DNA from: Chitinophagaceae bacterium
GTDB lineage: Bacteria > Bacteroidota > Bacteroidia > Chitinophagales > Chitinophagaceae
Assembly: GCA_020854215.1 (NCBI GenBank)
Contig: JADZFY010000236.1
Location: forward strand, 1 to 39,254
DNA: 39,254 nt
Reading direction: 5' to 3'
Below, piece by piece: positions 30,208-38,788 of the stretch (position 1 is its first letter; every line of letters begins with the position of its first letter). A model generated the notes under the pieces. That model was not told where the DNA came from. It searched no databases and worked only from the letters and a program-made list of their open reading frames with translations. The position numbers and the translations under genes were made by a program.

Positions 30208-31449
30208 TTAGATTTTTAATTTGACAGGTATCCGTCCCAGCAACCAGGTAGCACCAATGATGATTAACGAAAAACCAAGGCAGTTAACAATCCCCATAAA
30301 ACCATGCGTCAGCCAATCGGGTAATACTATACCGGTGAGGTCGGCCAGCGCGTATGAAATATAGGGTAAAAGATAACAGGTTAAAGTTGCTGTTCCTGCA
30401 GGCTTTATCACATTAAGCCAACCCGCTTTTCCTTTACTGGAAAGCCAGCTTAATAAGCTATAGATGGCTATGGCAATTGCCGTTACATAAAATATCCATG
30501 TGGGTGTTGCACTGAGCTTAGACACTATCCAGAATTGATGTGCAATAGTTCCGGCCAACAGGAAAAGTATGATTGCTACGATGAGATAGATCGTCTTTCT
30601 GTTGTCTGCCAGATGCATATATTTTGTCCTTAGTAAGGTAAAAATTATTCCTCCCATGGTGAAGGCAGATAATGCACCATTTCCAAGATGAAAAATACCG
30701 AGTACATCACTATAAAAGTTAGGCCGCGGCAGTTGCAATATCGCCTGTCCGCCATGAGCATCGTTCAGCCGCGAGCCGAGAATGCAAATGAATACCAAAA
30801 CAATCCACACCGGAATAAGGTAGGTTAACCTGGAACGGGTGAACAAGTACACGAATGCGCAAAATAAATACGACCAGCCTATTGCTCCCAAAATTCCCCA
30901 CCAGCGGGCGCTGAATACGCCGTCTTTCGGGTCCCTGAAAGTAATGGCGAGGTAAAGTAAAATCATTAACCCCGCCATTTTCAGGATGGTATGTAGTGTC
31001 TGTTGCTTTTTGTTGGTAGTTGACGGATACTGGTTCCATATCAGCATAAAACCCGTCACCATCAGTATCCAGTACACCCCAATGGAATAACTCACACCGG
31101 GTGATAGTCTTTCTTCCGAATTAACAATAAATGCACCCATCACAAGGAGCGCTGCCGTGCGGGAAAAAATATGCCCCAGCGTAGATTCAACGGACAGCCC
31201 TTTACTGAATCTTTTTTCTATCGCGGGTGGAATAGACATCCCGACAACAAATAGAAATATTGGAAACACAACGTCTGACAATCCCAGAAAATCTTCACCA
31301 AATTTGGCGTGTTCCATCCAGCGGGGTACATCATGAATTTTCCAGAAATCGTTTACAAATATCATGATGAACATGGTAAGTGCTCTCAGCAGGTCAATAC
31401 CTGTATCACGTTTGAAAACGATACTTTTTGAAGCGGGATTGGCAGACAT
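30208..31449 (-). CDS. DUF5009/NagX-like membrane acyltransferase
   Basis: The 413-aa inner-membrane protein has about eleven hydrophobic segments. The family N-terminus is seen: RDTGIDLLRALTMFIMIFVND, then a DVVFPIFLFVVGMSIPPA segment. These match the heparan-alpha-glucosaminide N-acetyltransferase-like (DUF1624/DUF5009) group, which moves acetyl groups from cytoplasmic acetyl-CoA to amino sugars on the other side of the membrane. ATG 31449 is chosen; a TTG at 31473 in frame would overlap the GH9 gene end. It lies ten bases after the GH9 stop and 28 before the GH10-like gene, so it is clearly in one operon. Confidence 0.85.
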   Translation of the reverse strand: MSANPASKSIVFKRDTGIDLLRALTMFIMIFVNDFWKIHDVPRWMEHAKFGEDFLGLSDVVFPIFLFVVGMSIPPAIEKRFSKGLSVESTLGHIFSRTAALLVMGAFIVNSEERLSPGVSYSIGVYWILMVTGFMLIWNQYPSTTNKKQQTLHTILKMAGLMILLYLAITFRDPKDGVFSARWWGILGAIGWSYLFCAFVYLFTRSRLTYLIPVWIVLVFICILGSRLNDAHGGQAILQLPRPNFYSDVLGIFHLGNGALSAFTMGGIIFTLLRTKYMHLADNRKTIYLIVAIILFLLAGTIAHQFWIVSKLSATPTWIFYVTAIAIAIYSLLSWLSSKGKAGWLNVIKPAGTATLTCYLLPYISYALADLTGIVLPDWLTHGFMGIVNCLGFSLIIIGATWLLGRIPVKLKI

Positions 31450-31459
31450 TGTAATTCCG

Positions 31460-33907
31460 TTAAAATTCTGCAATTAATGAAAGCCAACGGGCGGCGGGTG
31501 CTCCCCACACTTCTTTGTACGTGGCCGTATTGAACTGGGGCCAGTAGGGGGTATCCTCATTAAACTTAGACTGCATGCCTACCGGAATTGCACCAACGGT
31601 TTCTCCCGGCAATGCGGTGTACAGTTGAGGATAATTGCTGCCCTCGCCCCATATAATAGACTGACCAAAAGGATTTTTCCCAACGATCCAAAACAATTGT
31701 TGCTCTGCAATATTAATCAGCTCTTTATCATTGAGGAACTTTCCGGCAAGCGCAGCCGCTTTTCCTGTGGAAAGGTGAACCGCTGCATTTCCTTTAAATG
31801 AAAACCAAACAGGGAATACGCGCAGGTAATGCTCCTGATCGAGCTTTACACCGTTCTCCAATTGTTCTTTGTAGTCCTGAGCTGCCCCGCGGAAAATACC
31901 TACCTGCACTTTATAGAAGTTTACGGAGTCTTTCACTTCATCAATGTGATACACACCGCTGGGCACCATTCCGTAGGGTTGCACGTATTGCATTATGGTT
32001 TTCAAATAATCGCCGTATAATCGAATGGATGCTTTCCATTTGTTGTAGTCCGGATGATTCGGCTGTGTTTCGCAAAGCAGGGTCAATGCCTGCATATAGG
32101 TTTGGTCACGCGACTGGTGAGTATAATGCACGATGGATTTCTTTTCCAGATCGCGGTAAAAAAATCCTCTTAATTTATCCTTGTCCTTCAGTGGTTCAGT
32201 ACGTTGGCAATCTATGGTGTAACGAATGGCTTCGGCTGCCTCCCGTGCATAATAGAGATCGCCTGTTAATTTATACAACATACTGGCGGCAAAAGAAATA
32301 TTGGCTTTGTACTGGCTGTTGGATGCCATAGCAGCGTGGTCACCACCTCCGCCGATGCTGCTGAGATCTTTAAAGCTCAAACTGTCAAACCGGTGTTTTG
32401 CAAATGCAAAATCTTCTATCGCAACTTTGCGCAGGTTTTCTTTTAGCATTTGATCTTTCTCCTGCAAAATGGAAGCGTATGCTTCAATGCCGGCATAAAC
32501 AAAGTTTTCAAAAGCGCGGTTGTGAACACTGATGCGGCGCCAGCGGAGGGTGTCGTCTTTGGTGCCGATAAAACCATCGGTCCAAAGGTTTGTTCCCCAG
32601 GTTTGGGCCCGGTATCCGTTGTCAAAACGCGACTTGAGGATCATATCTATTCCCCATTCGGCTTCTTCCATTAATCGCAGGTATAAAGGATTATTTCCTT
32701 TTTCCTTAGCTCTTTCCGCCATTTCAAGCAGCGATTGCGCGATTTCTCCAGATTGCAGTATTTGTTGCGACATATCTGCGGCATCATGCCAGCCACCGTT
32801 CATGGCAAAGAGTTTCCCCTTGTAGGTGCCATTCAGGTCGGAATGACATGCACCATGTTTGCCGGGTACCGGGTAGCCGCAACGCTCGCAAAAAATAAAA
32901 TTCAACACACGCCATGCAGAATTGTCCCAAATATTTTTATTAATAAAGAAAGGTTGCGTGGTAACGTCTCCTACTTTAATAAAATAGTTGCCTTCTTTTT
33001 TAAAATCGCTGAAATCAATGGTTTCGTATGATCCCAGTCTGGTTTTTTGAGATTGAATTTTTCCCTGGTAAACTACGCCATTGGTAACATGGTCTATGAG
33101 TTGAAAGGTTCCGTTGTGTTTTTTAACGTTTACAATGGCGGTCTTCTGACTTTCATCTCCGTAGCCCGTAGTAGAAAAGATAATTCGGTTTTCGGCGGGC
33201 TTCCAGCCGCTCACTACTTCGGGGTTTTCAACGTTTTCGAGGGTTACGGCGTCAATGTCAAATTTCAGTGAGTCTCCCATCGTGCGCTCCTTACCAAACA
33301 CCTCAATAGCAAACTGTAGCTCCGTAACCTTATCTCTGCCGAGTTCGCTCATTTCCACGAAACACTCGTTCCATTGGCCATTGATCAGGTTGATTTCATG
33401 ATAACCTTCGCGGCCATATTTGTCTGGAACTTTTGTCTTACCATCGTTAACTACATACAGGTTGAGGTAAATGCTGCGGGCGCCTTCGCAATTGGGATAG
33501 ATGTAAAACCTGATGCGGTTATATTTTTCCCAGTTGGCGCCGCCTACGTTATAGCTGGCTAAAGAAGTGCCGAAGCCGAGGCCCCAACCCAGAAACTGAG
33601 GGTAGGTAGTAGGCGCTACCAGTCGCAGACTTTGCTTGCCTGAAATACTTCTTTCGTTGGTAACCCTAACACTTCCAATTCCTTTATGAGACCAACTATT
33701 CATGGACTCCATATCGCAAAGCATCTCTGCACTCAGCACTTTCTTGGTTAATCCAAAAGTCTCAAATGATTTACTGTAATCAAGGGGGAGCGGACTATGA
33801 ACATATCCCGTGTTACGGATGTCTTCTTTTAATTTGTCGTCAATCTGTGCAAATAATAAAACGGAGGGTAAAGTGAATAGCAGAAAAGTAAAAACAGTTT
33901 TTTTCAT
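31460..33907 (-). CDS. glycoside hydrolase family 9 enzyme with N-terminal binding module
   Basis: The 815-aa secreted enzyme has a signal peptide (MKKTVFTFLLFTLPSVLLFAQ). Residues about 60-225 form a jelly-roll carbohydrate-binding-like module. Residues about 235-325 are the CelD_N Ig-like domain (RIIFSTTGYG, then YFIKVGDVTTQPFFI). The (alpha/alpha)6 GH9 domain runs from about 330. It has CERCGYPVPGKHGACH, the catalytic-acid region GGWHDAADM (Asp375, Asp378), VGKNPFGQSIIWGEG and the C-terminal TYKEVW, whose Glu799 is the likely proton donor. The usual HHR near the end is not seen. GH9 members cut beta-glucans or, in chitin-related clusters, act as exo-glucosaminidases. The frame runs back to 34033, but the signal peptide fixes the start at 33907. 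Confidence 0.92.
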   Translation of the reverse strand: MKKTVFTFLLFTLPSVLLFAQIDDKLKEDIRNTGYVHSPLPLDYSKSFETFGLTKKVLSAEMLCDMESMNSWSHKGIGSVRVTNERSISGKQSLRLVAPTTYPQFLGWGLGFGTSLASYNVGGANWEKYNRIRFYIYPNCEGARSIYLNLYVVNDGKTKVPDKYGREGYHEINLINGQWNECFVEMSELGRDKVTELQFAIEVFGKERTMGDSLKFDIDAVTLENVENPEVVSGWKPAENRIIFSTTGYGDESQKTAIVNVKKHNGTFQLIDHVTNGVVYQGKIQSQKTRLGSYETIDFSDFKKEGNYFIKVGDVTTQPFFINKNIWDNSAWRVLNFIFCERCGYPVPGKHGACHSDLNGTYKGKLFAMNGGWHDAADMSQQILQSGEIAQSLLEMAERAKEKGNNPLYLRLMEEAEWGIDMILKSRFDNGYRAQTWGTNLWTDGFIGTKDDTLRWRRISVHNRAFENFVYAGIEAYASILQEKDQMLKENLRKVAIEDFAFAKHRFDSLSFKDLSSIGGGGDHAAMASNSQYKANISFAASMLYKLTGDLYYAREAAEAIRYTIDCQRTEPLKDKDKLRGFFYRDLEKKSIVHYTHQSRDQTYMQALTLLCETQPNHPDYNKWKASIRLYGDYLKTIMQYVQPYGMVPSGVYHIDEVKDSVNFYKVQVGIFRGAAQDYKEQLENGVKLDQEHYLRVFPVWFSFKGNAAVHLSTGKAAALAGKFLNDKELINIAEQQLFWIVGKNPFGQSIIWGEGSNYPQLYTALPGETVGAIPVGMQSKFNEDTPYWPQFNTATYKEVWGAPAARWLSLIAEF

Positions 33908-34272
33908 ATTTCTAAGCGTAAGTTTGGTGAAATAAAATTGGTTTAGGAGTAAATATATCGAATACGAGTAAAATAAATCTCCTTTGTTGTTTGGCGGATT
34001 TCTTTGAAACCATTGGAATCTGTGAAATGGCACATTTTAAACTCCAAAGCCACGTGGCTTTGGGGCGTTCAATTGTTGATAAAGTTGTCTTTAATTTTTT
34101 ATCAGTCTATGCAGCAAATAGCGTATAGAATAGGATTGTAGCGTGCTTTGGGTGTATAGTGCGTAAACGAAAGGTTATTTTGTCATCTGTGAGCGGGTTT
34201 GGGGTACTGGCCGTTTTTTTTAATATTTTTGTTCATTCTCAAAATTTTATAAACGGTACTAATTAAGTTTTA
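33908..34272. other. 365-base divergent intergenic region with a 20-bp palindrome
   Basis: The region separates the reverse glycan operon from the antiporter gene. It contains the perfect palindrome CCAAAGCCACGTGGCTTTGG at 34044-34063. No exact TAnnTTTG element was found for either gene. The rest is A/T-rich and shows no gene. Confidence 0.6.
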
Positions 34273-36543
34273 ATGGGGCATCTACCAGCGTTGATTCAGG
34301 ATCTAGCACTTATTTTGATGGCAGGTGCCGTGGTAACACTATTGTTTAAGCGAATAAAGCAACCGCTGGTATTGGGCTATATAATAGCCGGCTTTTTGGT
34401 GGGCCCGTATTTCAAGCTAACACCTACCATTGCCGACAATCAAAATGTGAAGACACTGGCAGAGATCGGTGTGATTTTTTTGTTGTTTAGCCTGGGTCTG
34501 GAGTTTAGTTTTAAAAAATTAATGCGGGTGGGCGGGTCAGCCTCTATTACCGCTTTTGTTGAGATATTGTTTATCACTATTACAGGTTATTTTTTGGGTA
34601 AGATGCTGGGATGGTCCACGATGGACAGCCTGTTTCTGGGGGGAATGTTAGCAAGTTCGTCCACCACCATTATTATTAAGGCATTTGACGAATTGGGCAT
34701 AAAAACGATGCAATATGCCCGTATTGTATTCGGGGTATTGGTAGTAGAAGATATTGTGGTGATATTGCTGATGGTGCTGCTTTCAACCGTTGCGGTTACC
34801 CAGCAGTTTGAAGGCGTGGAAATCCTGTTAACGGTATTGAAACTTCTGTTCTTCCTGGCTTTGTGGTTTATCATGGGTATTTTTCTGTTACCTACAGTTT
34901 TAAAAAAGACAAAAAAATTCATGGATGATGAAACCCTCCTCATCCTGGCATTAGGCTTGTGCCTGGGTATGGTGGTGGTGGCCACACAGGTAGGATTTTC
35001 GGCAGAGTTAGGCGCTTTTATTATGGGATCCATTATTGCCGAAACCACACTTGCGGAAAAAGTGGAGCACCTGATTAAACCCGTAAAAGATTTATTTGGT
35101 TCCGTATTTTTTATTTCGGTGGGGATGATGATTAACCCTGAAGCGATGGTGGAATATGCCGTGCCGATACTTGCCGTAACCTTCCTAACTCTTTTTGGAA
35201 AATTATTCAGTACAACATTAGGCGCTATTTTATCGGGGCAGCCACTCAAACAATCGGTTCAGGTAGGGATGAGTATGGCGCAAATAGGGGAGTTTGCGTT
35301 TATCGTGGCAACATTAGGGCTTTCTTTGGGCGTTATTTCAGATTTTCTTTTTCCTGTTGCCGTAGGTGCTTCGGCCATTACCACATTCACTACTCCGTAT
35401 ATGATTAAATATACTGAGCCTTTTTACAATTTTATTGCAAAACTGCTTCCGGACAAATGGGTGAACCGTCTTAACCGTTACTCAACGAGTACGCAAAGTA
35501 TTCAGGCGGAAAGTGCCTGGAAGATCGTATTGAAAAGTTATAGTAGGATAGCAATTATTAATGGAATTATTATTCTGGCGTTGTCGCTGCTTTCCACCAA
35601 TTTTCTTCTTCCCTTTGTGCGTACGAGAGTGGAAGGCGAGACATTGCAAATCATTATTGTTTTGTGTATTTCATTGGGTGCTGCTGCGCCGTTTTTGTGG
35701 GCGTTCATGGCCAAAAGACCCAATAATCAGGCATACAAGGAACTTTGGATTGACAAGAAATACAATCGCGGTCCTTTGCTAATAGTTGAAATAGCCAGGA
35801 GTATTGCAGGGGTTTTGATTATTGGTTTTTGGATAGACAGGCTTACTTCCACACAGGTTGCGCTTCTTGTGGCCATCCCAATAATGATTTTAGTGCTTGT
35901 TTTGTTTTCCAAAAGAATTCAAAAATTCTATCAGCGCATCGAAAGTCGCTTTATCACCAATCTTAATGCCAGAGAGGCTGCCGCTGCACTGCCAGTTGGC
36001 TCGGACAGAAAAGTGGACTTTCGTCCCGACCTCGGTCCGTGGGACGCCCATATTGTGGAAATGGAAGTGAATCCTTATGCGGATTATATTGGTAAAACAT
36101 TGATGCAACTCGCCTGGAGAGAACAATATGGAATCAATATTGTTTACATTAAAAGGGGAGATCAGCTCATTAATATCCCCGGACGAGGTAACCGGTTGTT
36201 GCCTTTTGATCATGTAGGGATTATTGCAACGGATGAGCAGATACAAGTTTTTAAACCGGTATTTGACACCAGGGTTGATCTCACATGGAAAGATTTGGAC
36301 ATCAGCGATATCTCTCTCGAAAAAGTGCTCGTGGATGAACATTCCAGGTTAAAAGGGTTAACGATACGTAACTCAGGATTGAGGGAACGAACTAACGGTT
36401 TGGTGGTAGGCATACAACGGGAAAATGAAAGAATTTTGAATCCCGACTCATCAACCGTTTTTGAATGGGGGGACATGGTTTGGATAGTGGGTGAAAGAAA
36501 AAAAATTATGCAGATTGGAAAAGAACAACAGGGAGTTCAATGA
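34273..36543 (+). CDS. cation:proton antiporter (KefB/CPA2 type) with two TrkA-C domains
   Basis: The 756-aa inner-membrane protein has a CPA2 membrane domain of about twelve helices in residues 1-400. It shows VLGYIIAGFLVGPYF near 35, IGVIFLLFSLGLEFSFKKL near 72, and LGGMLASSSTTIIIKAFDELG near 120, then VGFSAELGAFIMGSIIAET. Three to four more helices follow at about 420-550. The cytoplasmic end carries two RCK_C/TrkA-C domains, at about 590-665 (MEVNPYADYIGKTL) and 675-750 (VLVDEHSRLKGLTI, then ILNPDSSTVFEWGDMVWIVG). It lacks a full TrkA-N nucleotide domain. It probably exchanges K+ or Na+ for protons under ligand control. ATG 34273 is directly before the first helix. Confidence 0.92.
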   Translation: MGHLPALIQDLALILMAGAVVTLLFKRIKQPLVLGYIIAGFLVGPYFKLTPTIADNQNVKTLAEIGVIFLLFSLGLEFSFKKLMRVGGSASITAFVEILFITITGYFLGKMLGWSTMDSLFLGGMLASSSTTIIIKAFDELGIKTMQYARIVFGVLVVEDIVVILLMVLLSTVAVTQQFEGVEILLTVLKLLFFLALWFIMGIFLLPTVLKKTKKFMDDETLLILALGLCLGMVVVATQVGFSAELGAFIMGSIIAETTLAEKVEHLIKPVKDLFGSVFFISVGMMINPEAMVEYAVPILAVTFLTLFGKLFSTTLGAILSGQPLKQSVQVGMSMAQIGEFAFIVATLGLSLGVISDFLFPVAVGASAITTFTTPYMIKYTEPFYNFIAKLLPDKWVNRLNRYSTSTQSIQAESAWKIVLKSYSRIAIINGIIILALSLLSTNFLLPFVRTRVEGETLQIIIVLCISLGAAAPFLWAFMAKRPNNQAYKELWIDKKYNRGPLLIVEIARSIAGVLIIGFWIDRLTSTQVALLVAIPIMILVLVLFSKRIQKFYQRIESRFITNLNAREAAAALPVGSDRKVDFRPDLGPWDAHIVEMEVNPYADYIGKTLMQLAWREQYGINIVYIKRGDQLINIPGRGNRLLPFDHVGIIATDEQIQVFKPVFDTRVDLTWKDLDISDISLEKVLVDEHSRLKGLTIRNSGLRERTNGLVVGIQRENERILNPDSSTVFEWGDMVWIVGERKKIMQIGKEQQGVQ

Positions 36544-36611
36544 TTGTTGATGTAATTGCCTCAACAGGAGTCGAATAATTCTTCTTTACAATGGGTTAAT
36601 TCAAATACGCC

Positions 36612-37196
36612 ATGTATGAATTGTTTTTTAAAAATATGACGGAGAAGGTAAAGCTAACCCGTGATCAGCAGCAAATGATCCGGCAGTATCTTGTTCCTAA
36701 AAAAATCCGGAAAAACCAATACCTTTTGCAGGAGGGCGATGTGGCGAAATACGCGGCGTTTGTTGAAAAAGGAGCCTTGAGAGCATATTCTGTTGATGAA
36801 AAAGGAACGGAGCATATCATTCAGTTTGCATTTGAAGGATGGACAATTTCAGATATGTACAGTTATATGACCGGGGAGCCGGCCACTTACAATATAGATG
36901 CATTGGAAGATTCGGAACTGGTGCTGCTCAACAAAAGCGCCCAGGAGGAAATATTACAGCGCGTACCCGAATATGAAGAATATATTCGCCTGCAGTTAAC
37001 CGGTGCGTTTATGTCTATGCAAAAAAGAATTACTTCCATGCTAAGCCTCACGCTGGAAGAGCGATACATACAACTCACACAACTATATCCCAGTTTGGTA
37101 CAGCGCGTACCGCAGCGCATGATCGCCTCCTATATGGGACTTACTCCTGAGACGCTAAGCCGGGTGCGTCGAAAAATAAAAGAAAGGTGGGAATGA
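36612..37196 (+). CDS. Crp/Fnr-family transcriptional regulator
   Basis: The 194-aa cytoplasmic regulator has a cyclic-nucleotide-binding-like beta-barrel (residues 30-115; LLQEGDVAKYAAFVEKGALR), a dimer helix (about 115-140) and a winged-helix DNA-binding domain. Its recognition helix reads GLTPETLSRVRRK, with Glu180, Ser183 and Arg184 in the ExxSR pattern that in E. coli FNR reads the TTGAT half-site. There is no cysteine in the protein, so it cannot hold an FNR-type iron-sulfur cluster; the effector is unknown and the PBC arginine of CRP is not evident. ATG 36612 is used; ATG 36636 is possible. A perfect FNR-type box lies 20 bases after the stop, before the next gene. Confidence 0.92.
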   Translation: MYELFFKNMTEKVKLTRDQQQMIRQYLVPKKIRKNQYLLQEGDVAKYAAFVEKGALRAYSVDEKGTEHIIQFAFEGWTISDMYSYMTGEPATYNIDALEDSELVLLNKSAQEEILQRVPEYEEYIRLQLTGAFMSMQKRITSMLSLTLEERYIQLTQLYPSLVQRVPQRMIASYMGLTPETLSRVRRKIKERWE

Positions 37197-37215
37197 TTTT
37201 TATCAAGATCATGTG

Positions 37216-37229
37216 TTGATAATTATCAA
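37216..37229. promoter_or_regulatory. FNR-type operator TTGAT-N4-ATCAA
   Basis: TTGATAATTATCAA is a perfect 14-bp palindrome and an exact match to the FNR consensus TTGATnnnnATCAA. A further ATCAA half-site is at 37202-37206. Its centre is about 66 bases before the predicted transcription start of the next gene, a typical position for an upstream activator. Confidence 0.6.
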
Positions 37230-37275
37230 GAATATTTCTTGCTCAAACGCAATGGTTTAAAGCCATTCGCAGGCG

Positions 37276-37283
37276 TAGTTTTG
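37276..37283 (+). promoter_or_regulatory. -7 element of the NADP-oxidoreductase gene
   Basis: TAGTTTTG matches TAnnTTTG exactly, 21 bases before the ATG at 37305. The -33 region is poor (TTTA at 37256-37259), as expected for an activated promoter. It overlaps a small inverted repeat AATGG/CCATT (37251-37255, 37263-37267). Confidence 0.45.
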
Positions 37284-37304
37284 CAACATCTTTTTCAATA
37301 GCAA

Positions 37305-37967
37305 ATGCGAACAAAACAAACGATAGCGGTATTGGGTGCAACCGGAAAGATGGGTTCGGCAATAGCAAAAAGCCTGTCTAAAGGCAATTACCGGATATTA
37401 TTGTTTTCAAGAGACAATACTAAACTCGGCAGACTGAAAAGAGAATTACGCAATGCTGTCCCGCAGGCTGATGTGGTATCGGTTGATTGCAGTTATAACG
37501 CCTGCTGGGAAGCCGATGTAATTATCGCAGCCGTTCCATATTCGGCAGAAAAGGAAGTTGCAGATACGATAAGAGAGGTTGCCAATCAAAAAATAGTTAT
37601 CAGTGTTGCCAATCCGGTAAACAATAATGGCGACGCATTGCTAACCCCCCTGAATACCAGTGCTGCAGAGGAATTGCAGAAGTTACTTCCAAATTCTAAG
37701 GTGATTAAAGCGTTCAACACCATGTTTGCGGCAGATTTTAACCAACCGGAAATTGACGGTAAACAAGTGGACGCTTTTATTGCAGGCAACGACGACGATG
37801 CACTGGAAATAGTGAGGGACTTAGTTCAAACGGCGGGTTTTAATCCGGTAATAGCAGGAGATTTATCCTTAAGCCGGGTACTGGAGCACATGCAATTGCT
37901 GTTAATACGTTTGAGTATCAAACATAATTATAACCGGCTGGCAGGATGGAAAATATTACATCATTAA
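37305..37967 (+). CDS. NADP-binding oxidoreductase (F420-dependent NADP reductase-like fold)
   Basis: The 220-aa cytoplasmic protein has the Rossmann start IAVLGATGKMGSAIAKSL (residues 7-24), with LLFSRDNTKL next, where Ser-Arg would favour NADP(H). VIIAAVPYSAEKEVAD follows, then KIVISVANPVNN near 95, and the family motif KVIKAFNTMFA near 135. These match the NADPH-dependent F420 reductase-like group, whose other members reduce quinones or metals; coenzyme F420 is not implied in Bacteroidota. The gene is preceded by an FNR-type box and a -7 element, and is probably controlled by the Crp/Fnr protein encoded upstream. The FrnE-like gene follows after 15 bases. Confidence 0.85.
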   Translation: MRTKQTIAVLGATGKMGSAIAKSLSKGNYRILLFSRDNTKLGRLKRELRNAVPQADVVSVDCSYNACWEADVIIAAVPYSAEKEVADTIREVANQKIVISVANPVNNNGDALLTPLNTSAAEELQKLLPNSKVIKAFNTMFAADFNQPEIDGKQVDAFIAGNDDDALEIVRDLVQTAGFNPVIAGDLSLSRVLEHMQLLLIRLSIKHNYNRLAGWKILHH

Positions 37968-37982
37968 ATACACATTTTTAAC

Positions 37983-38696
37983 ATGAGGGGAAAAATGAAA
38001 ATACATATTTGGTCGGATCTGCGCTGCCCGTTTTGCTATATCGGCAAGCGGAAATTTGAGAAGGCACTTAGTCAGTTCGGGGATAAAGACCAGGTGGAAG
38101 TGATTTGGCGAAGCTTTGAACTGGATCCCGATCTTAAAACGCAACCCGGAGTAAATGCGGTTGACCATATTGCAGCGGTTAAAGGAATGTCGCGCGAAGC
38201 TGCTGATCGTATGCACGAGCACGTGATTACTGCGGCGAAAGGAGTGGGGTTGAATTTTGATTTTGAAAAGGTGGTTGTAGCTAATTCGTTTAATGCACAC
38301 AGGTTGATTCATTTGGCAACAACAAAAGGTTTGGGGAATGAAGCCGAAGAGCTACTATTTAAAGCTCATTTTTCGGAAGGTAGAAATATTGACAGCACTG
38401 AAGTGCTTCGTGAGGTTGGCATCGCGATTGGCCTTGAGGTGAGCGAGGTAGAGGATATGCTTTTATCCGATGCTTTTGACGAAGCCGTGCGGAAGGATGA
38501 GCAGGAGGCGGTTACGATTGGAGTTACCGGTGTTCCGTTTTTTGTATTTAACGACAGATATGCTGTCTCTGGCGCACAGTCACCGGATTTATTTTTGCAG
38601 GCATTGCAACAGAGTTGGCAGTCGTTTGAGCAGGATCGGATTGTTGAGTTGGCCGGAAATGGAGGAGCCTGTTCTGTGGAAGGTAATTGTAGTTAA
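37983..38696 (+). CDS. DsbA-family oxidoreductase, FrnE-like
   Basis: The 237-aa thioredoxin-fold protein is probably cytoplasmic, since no signal peptide is seen. IWSDLRCPFCYIGKRKFEKAL carries the CPFC active site (Cys15, Cys18 from the first ATG). Next come WRSFELDPDL and the helical insert, and then GVTGVPFFVFNDRYAVSGAQ with the cis-proline loop. A C-terminal tail adds a second cysteine pair in ACSVEGNC. FrnE proteins act as disulfide oxidoreductases in polyketide or stress pathways. ATG 37983 is used; ATG 37995 is equally plausible. It follows the NADP-binding gene by 15 bases, so the two are likely cotranscribed. Confidence 0.92.
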   Translation: MRGKMKIHIWSDLRCPFCYIGKRKFEKALSQFGDKDQVEVIWRSFELDPDLKTQPGVNAVDHIAAVKGMSREAADRMHEHVITAAKGVGLNFDFEKVVVANSFNAHRLIHLATTKGLGNEAEELLFKAHFSEGRNIDSTEVLREVGIAIGLEVSEVEDMLLSDAFDEAVRKDEQEAVTIGVTGVPFFVFNDRYAVSGAQSPDLFLQALQQSWQSFEQDRIVELAGNGGACSVEGNCS

Positions 38697-38788
38697 ACGG
38701 CAGATGAAAAAAGACAAATGATAAACAACGCAGTGATAACTGACAAAACAATAAGCGATCAGGAATTTTAAATAAAAAAAGAAAACAA

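Noticed and set aside
33908-34033. N-terminal extension of the GH9 protein
   Set aside because: The signal peptide begins at MKKTVF (start 33907); the upstream codons give a non-secretory leader.
34587-35249. Reverse-strand frame of 220 codons
   Set aside because: Shadow of the antiporter membrane domain; no signal or family visible.
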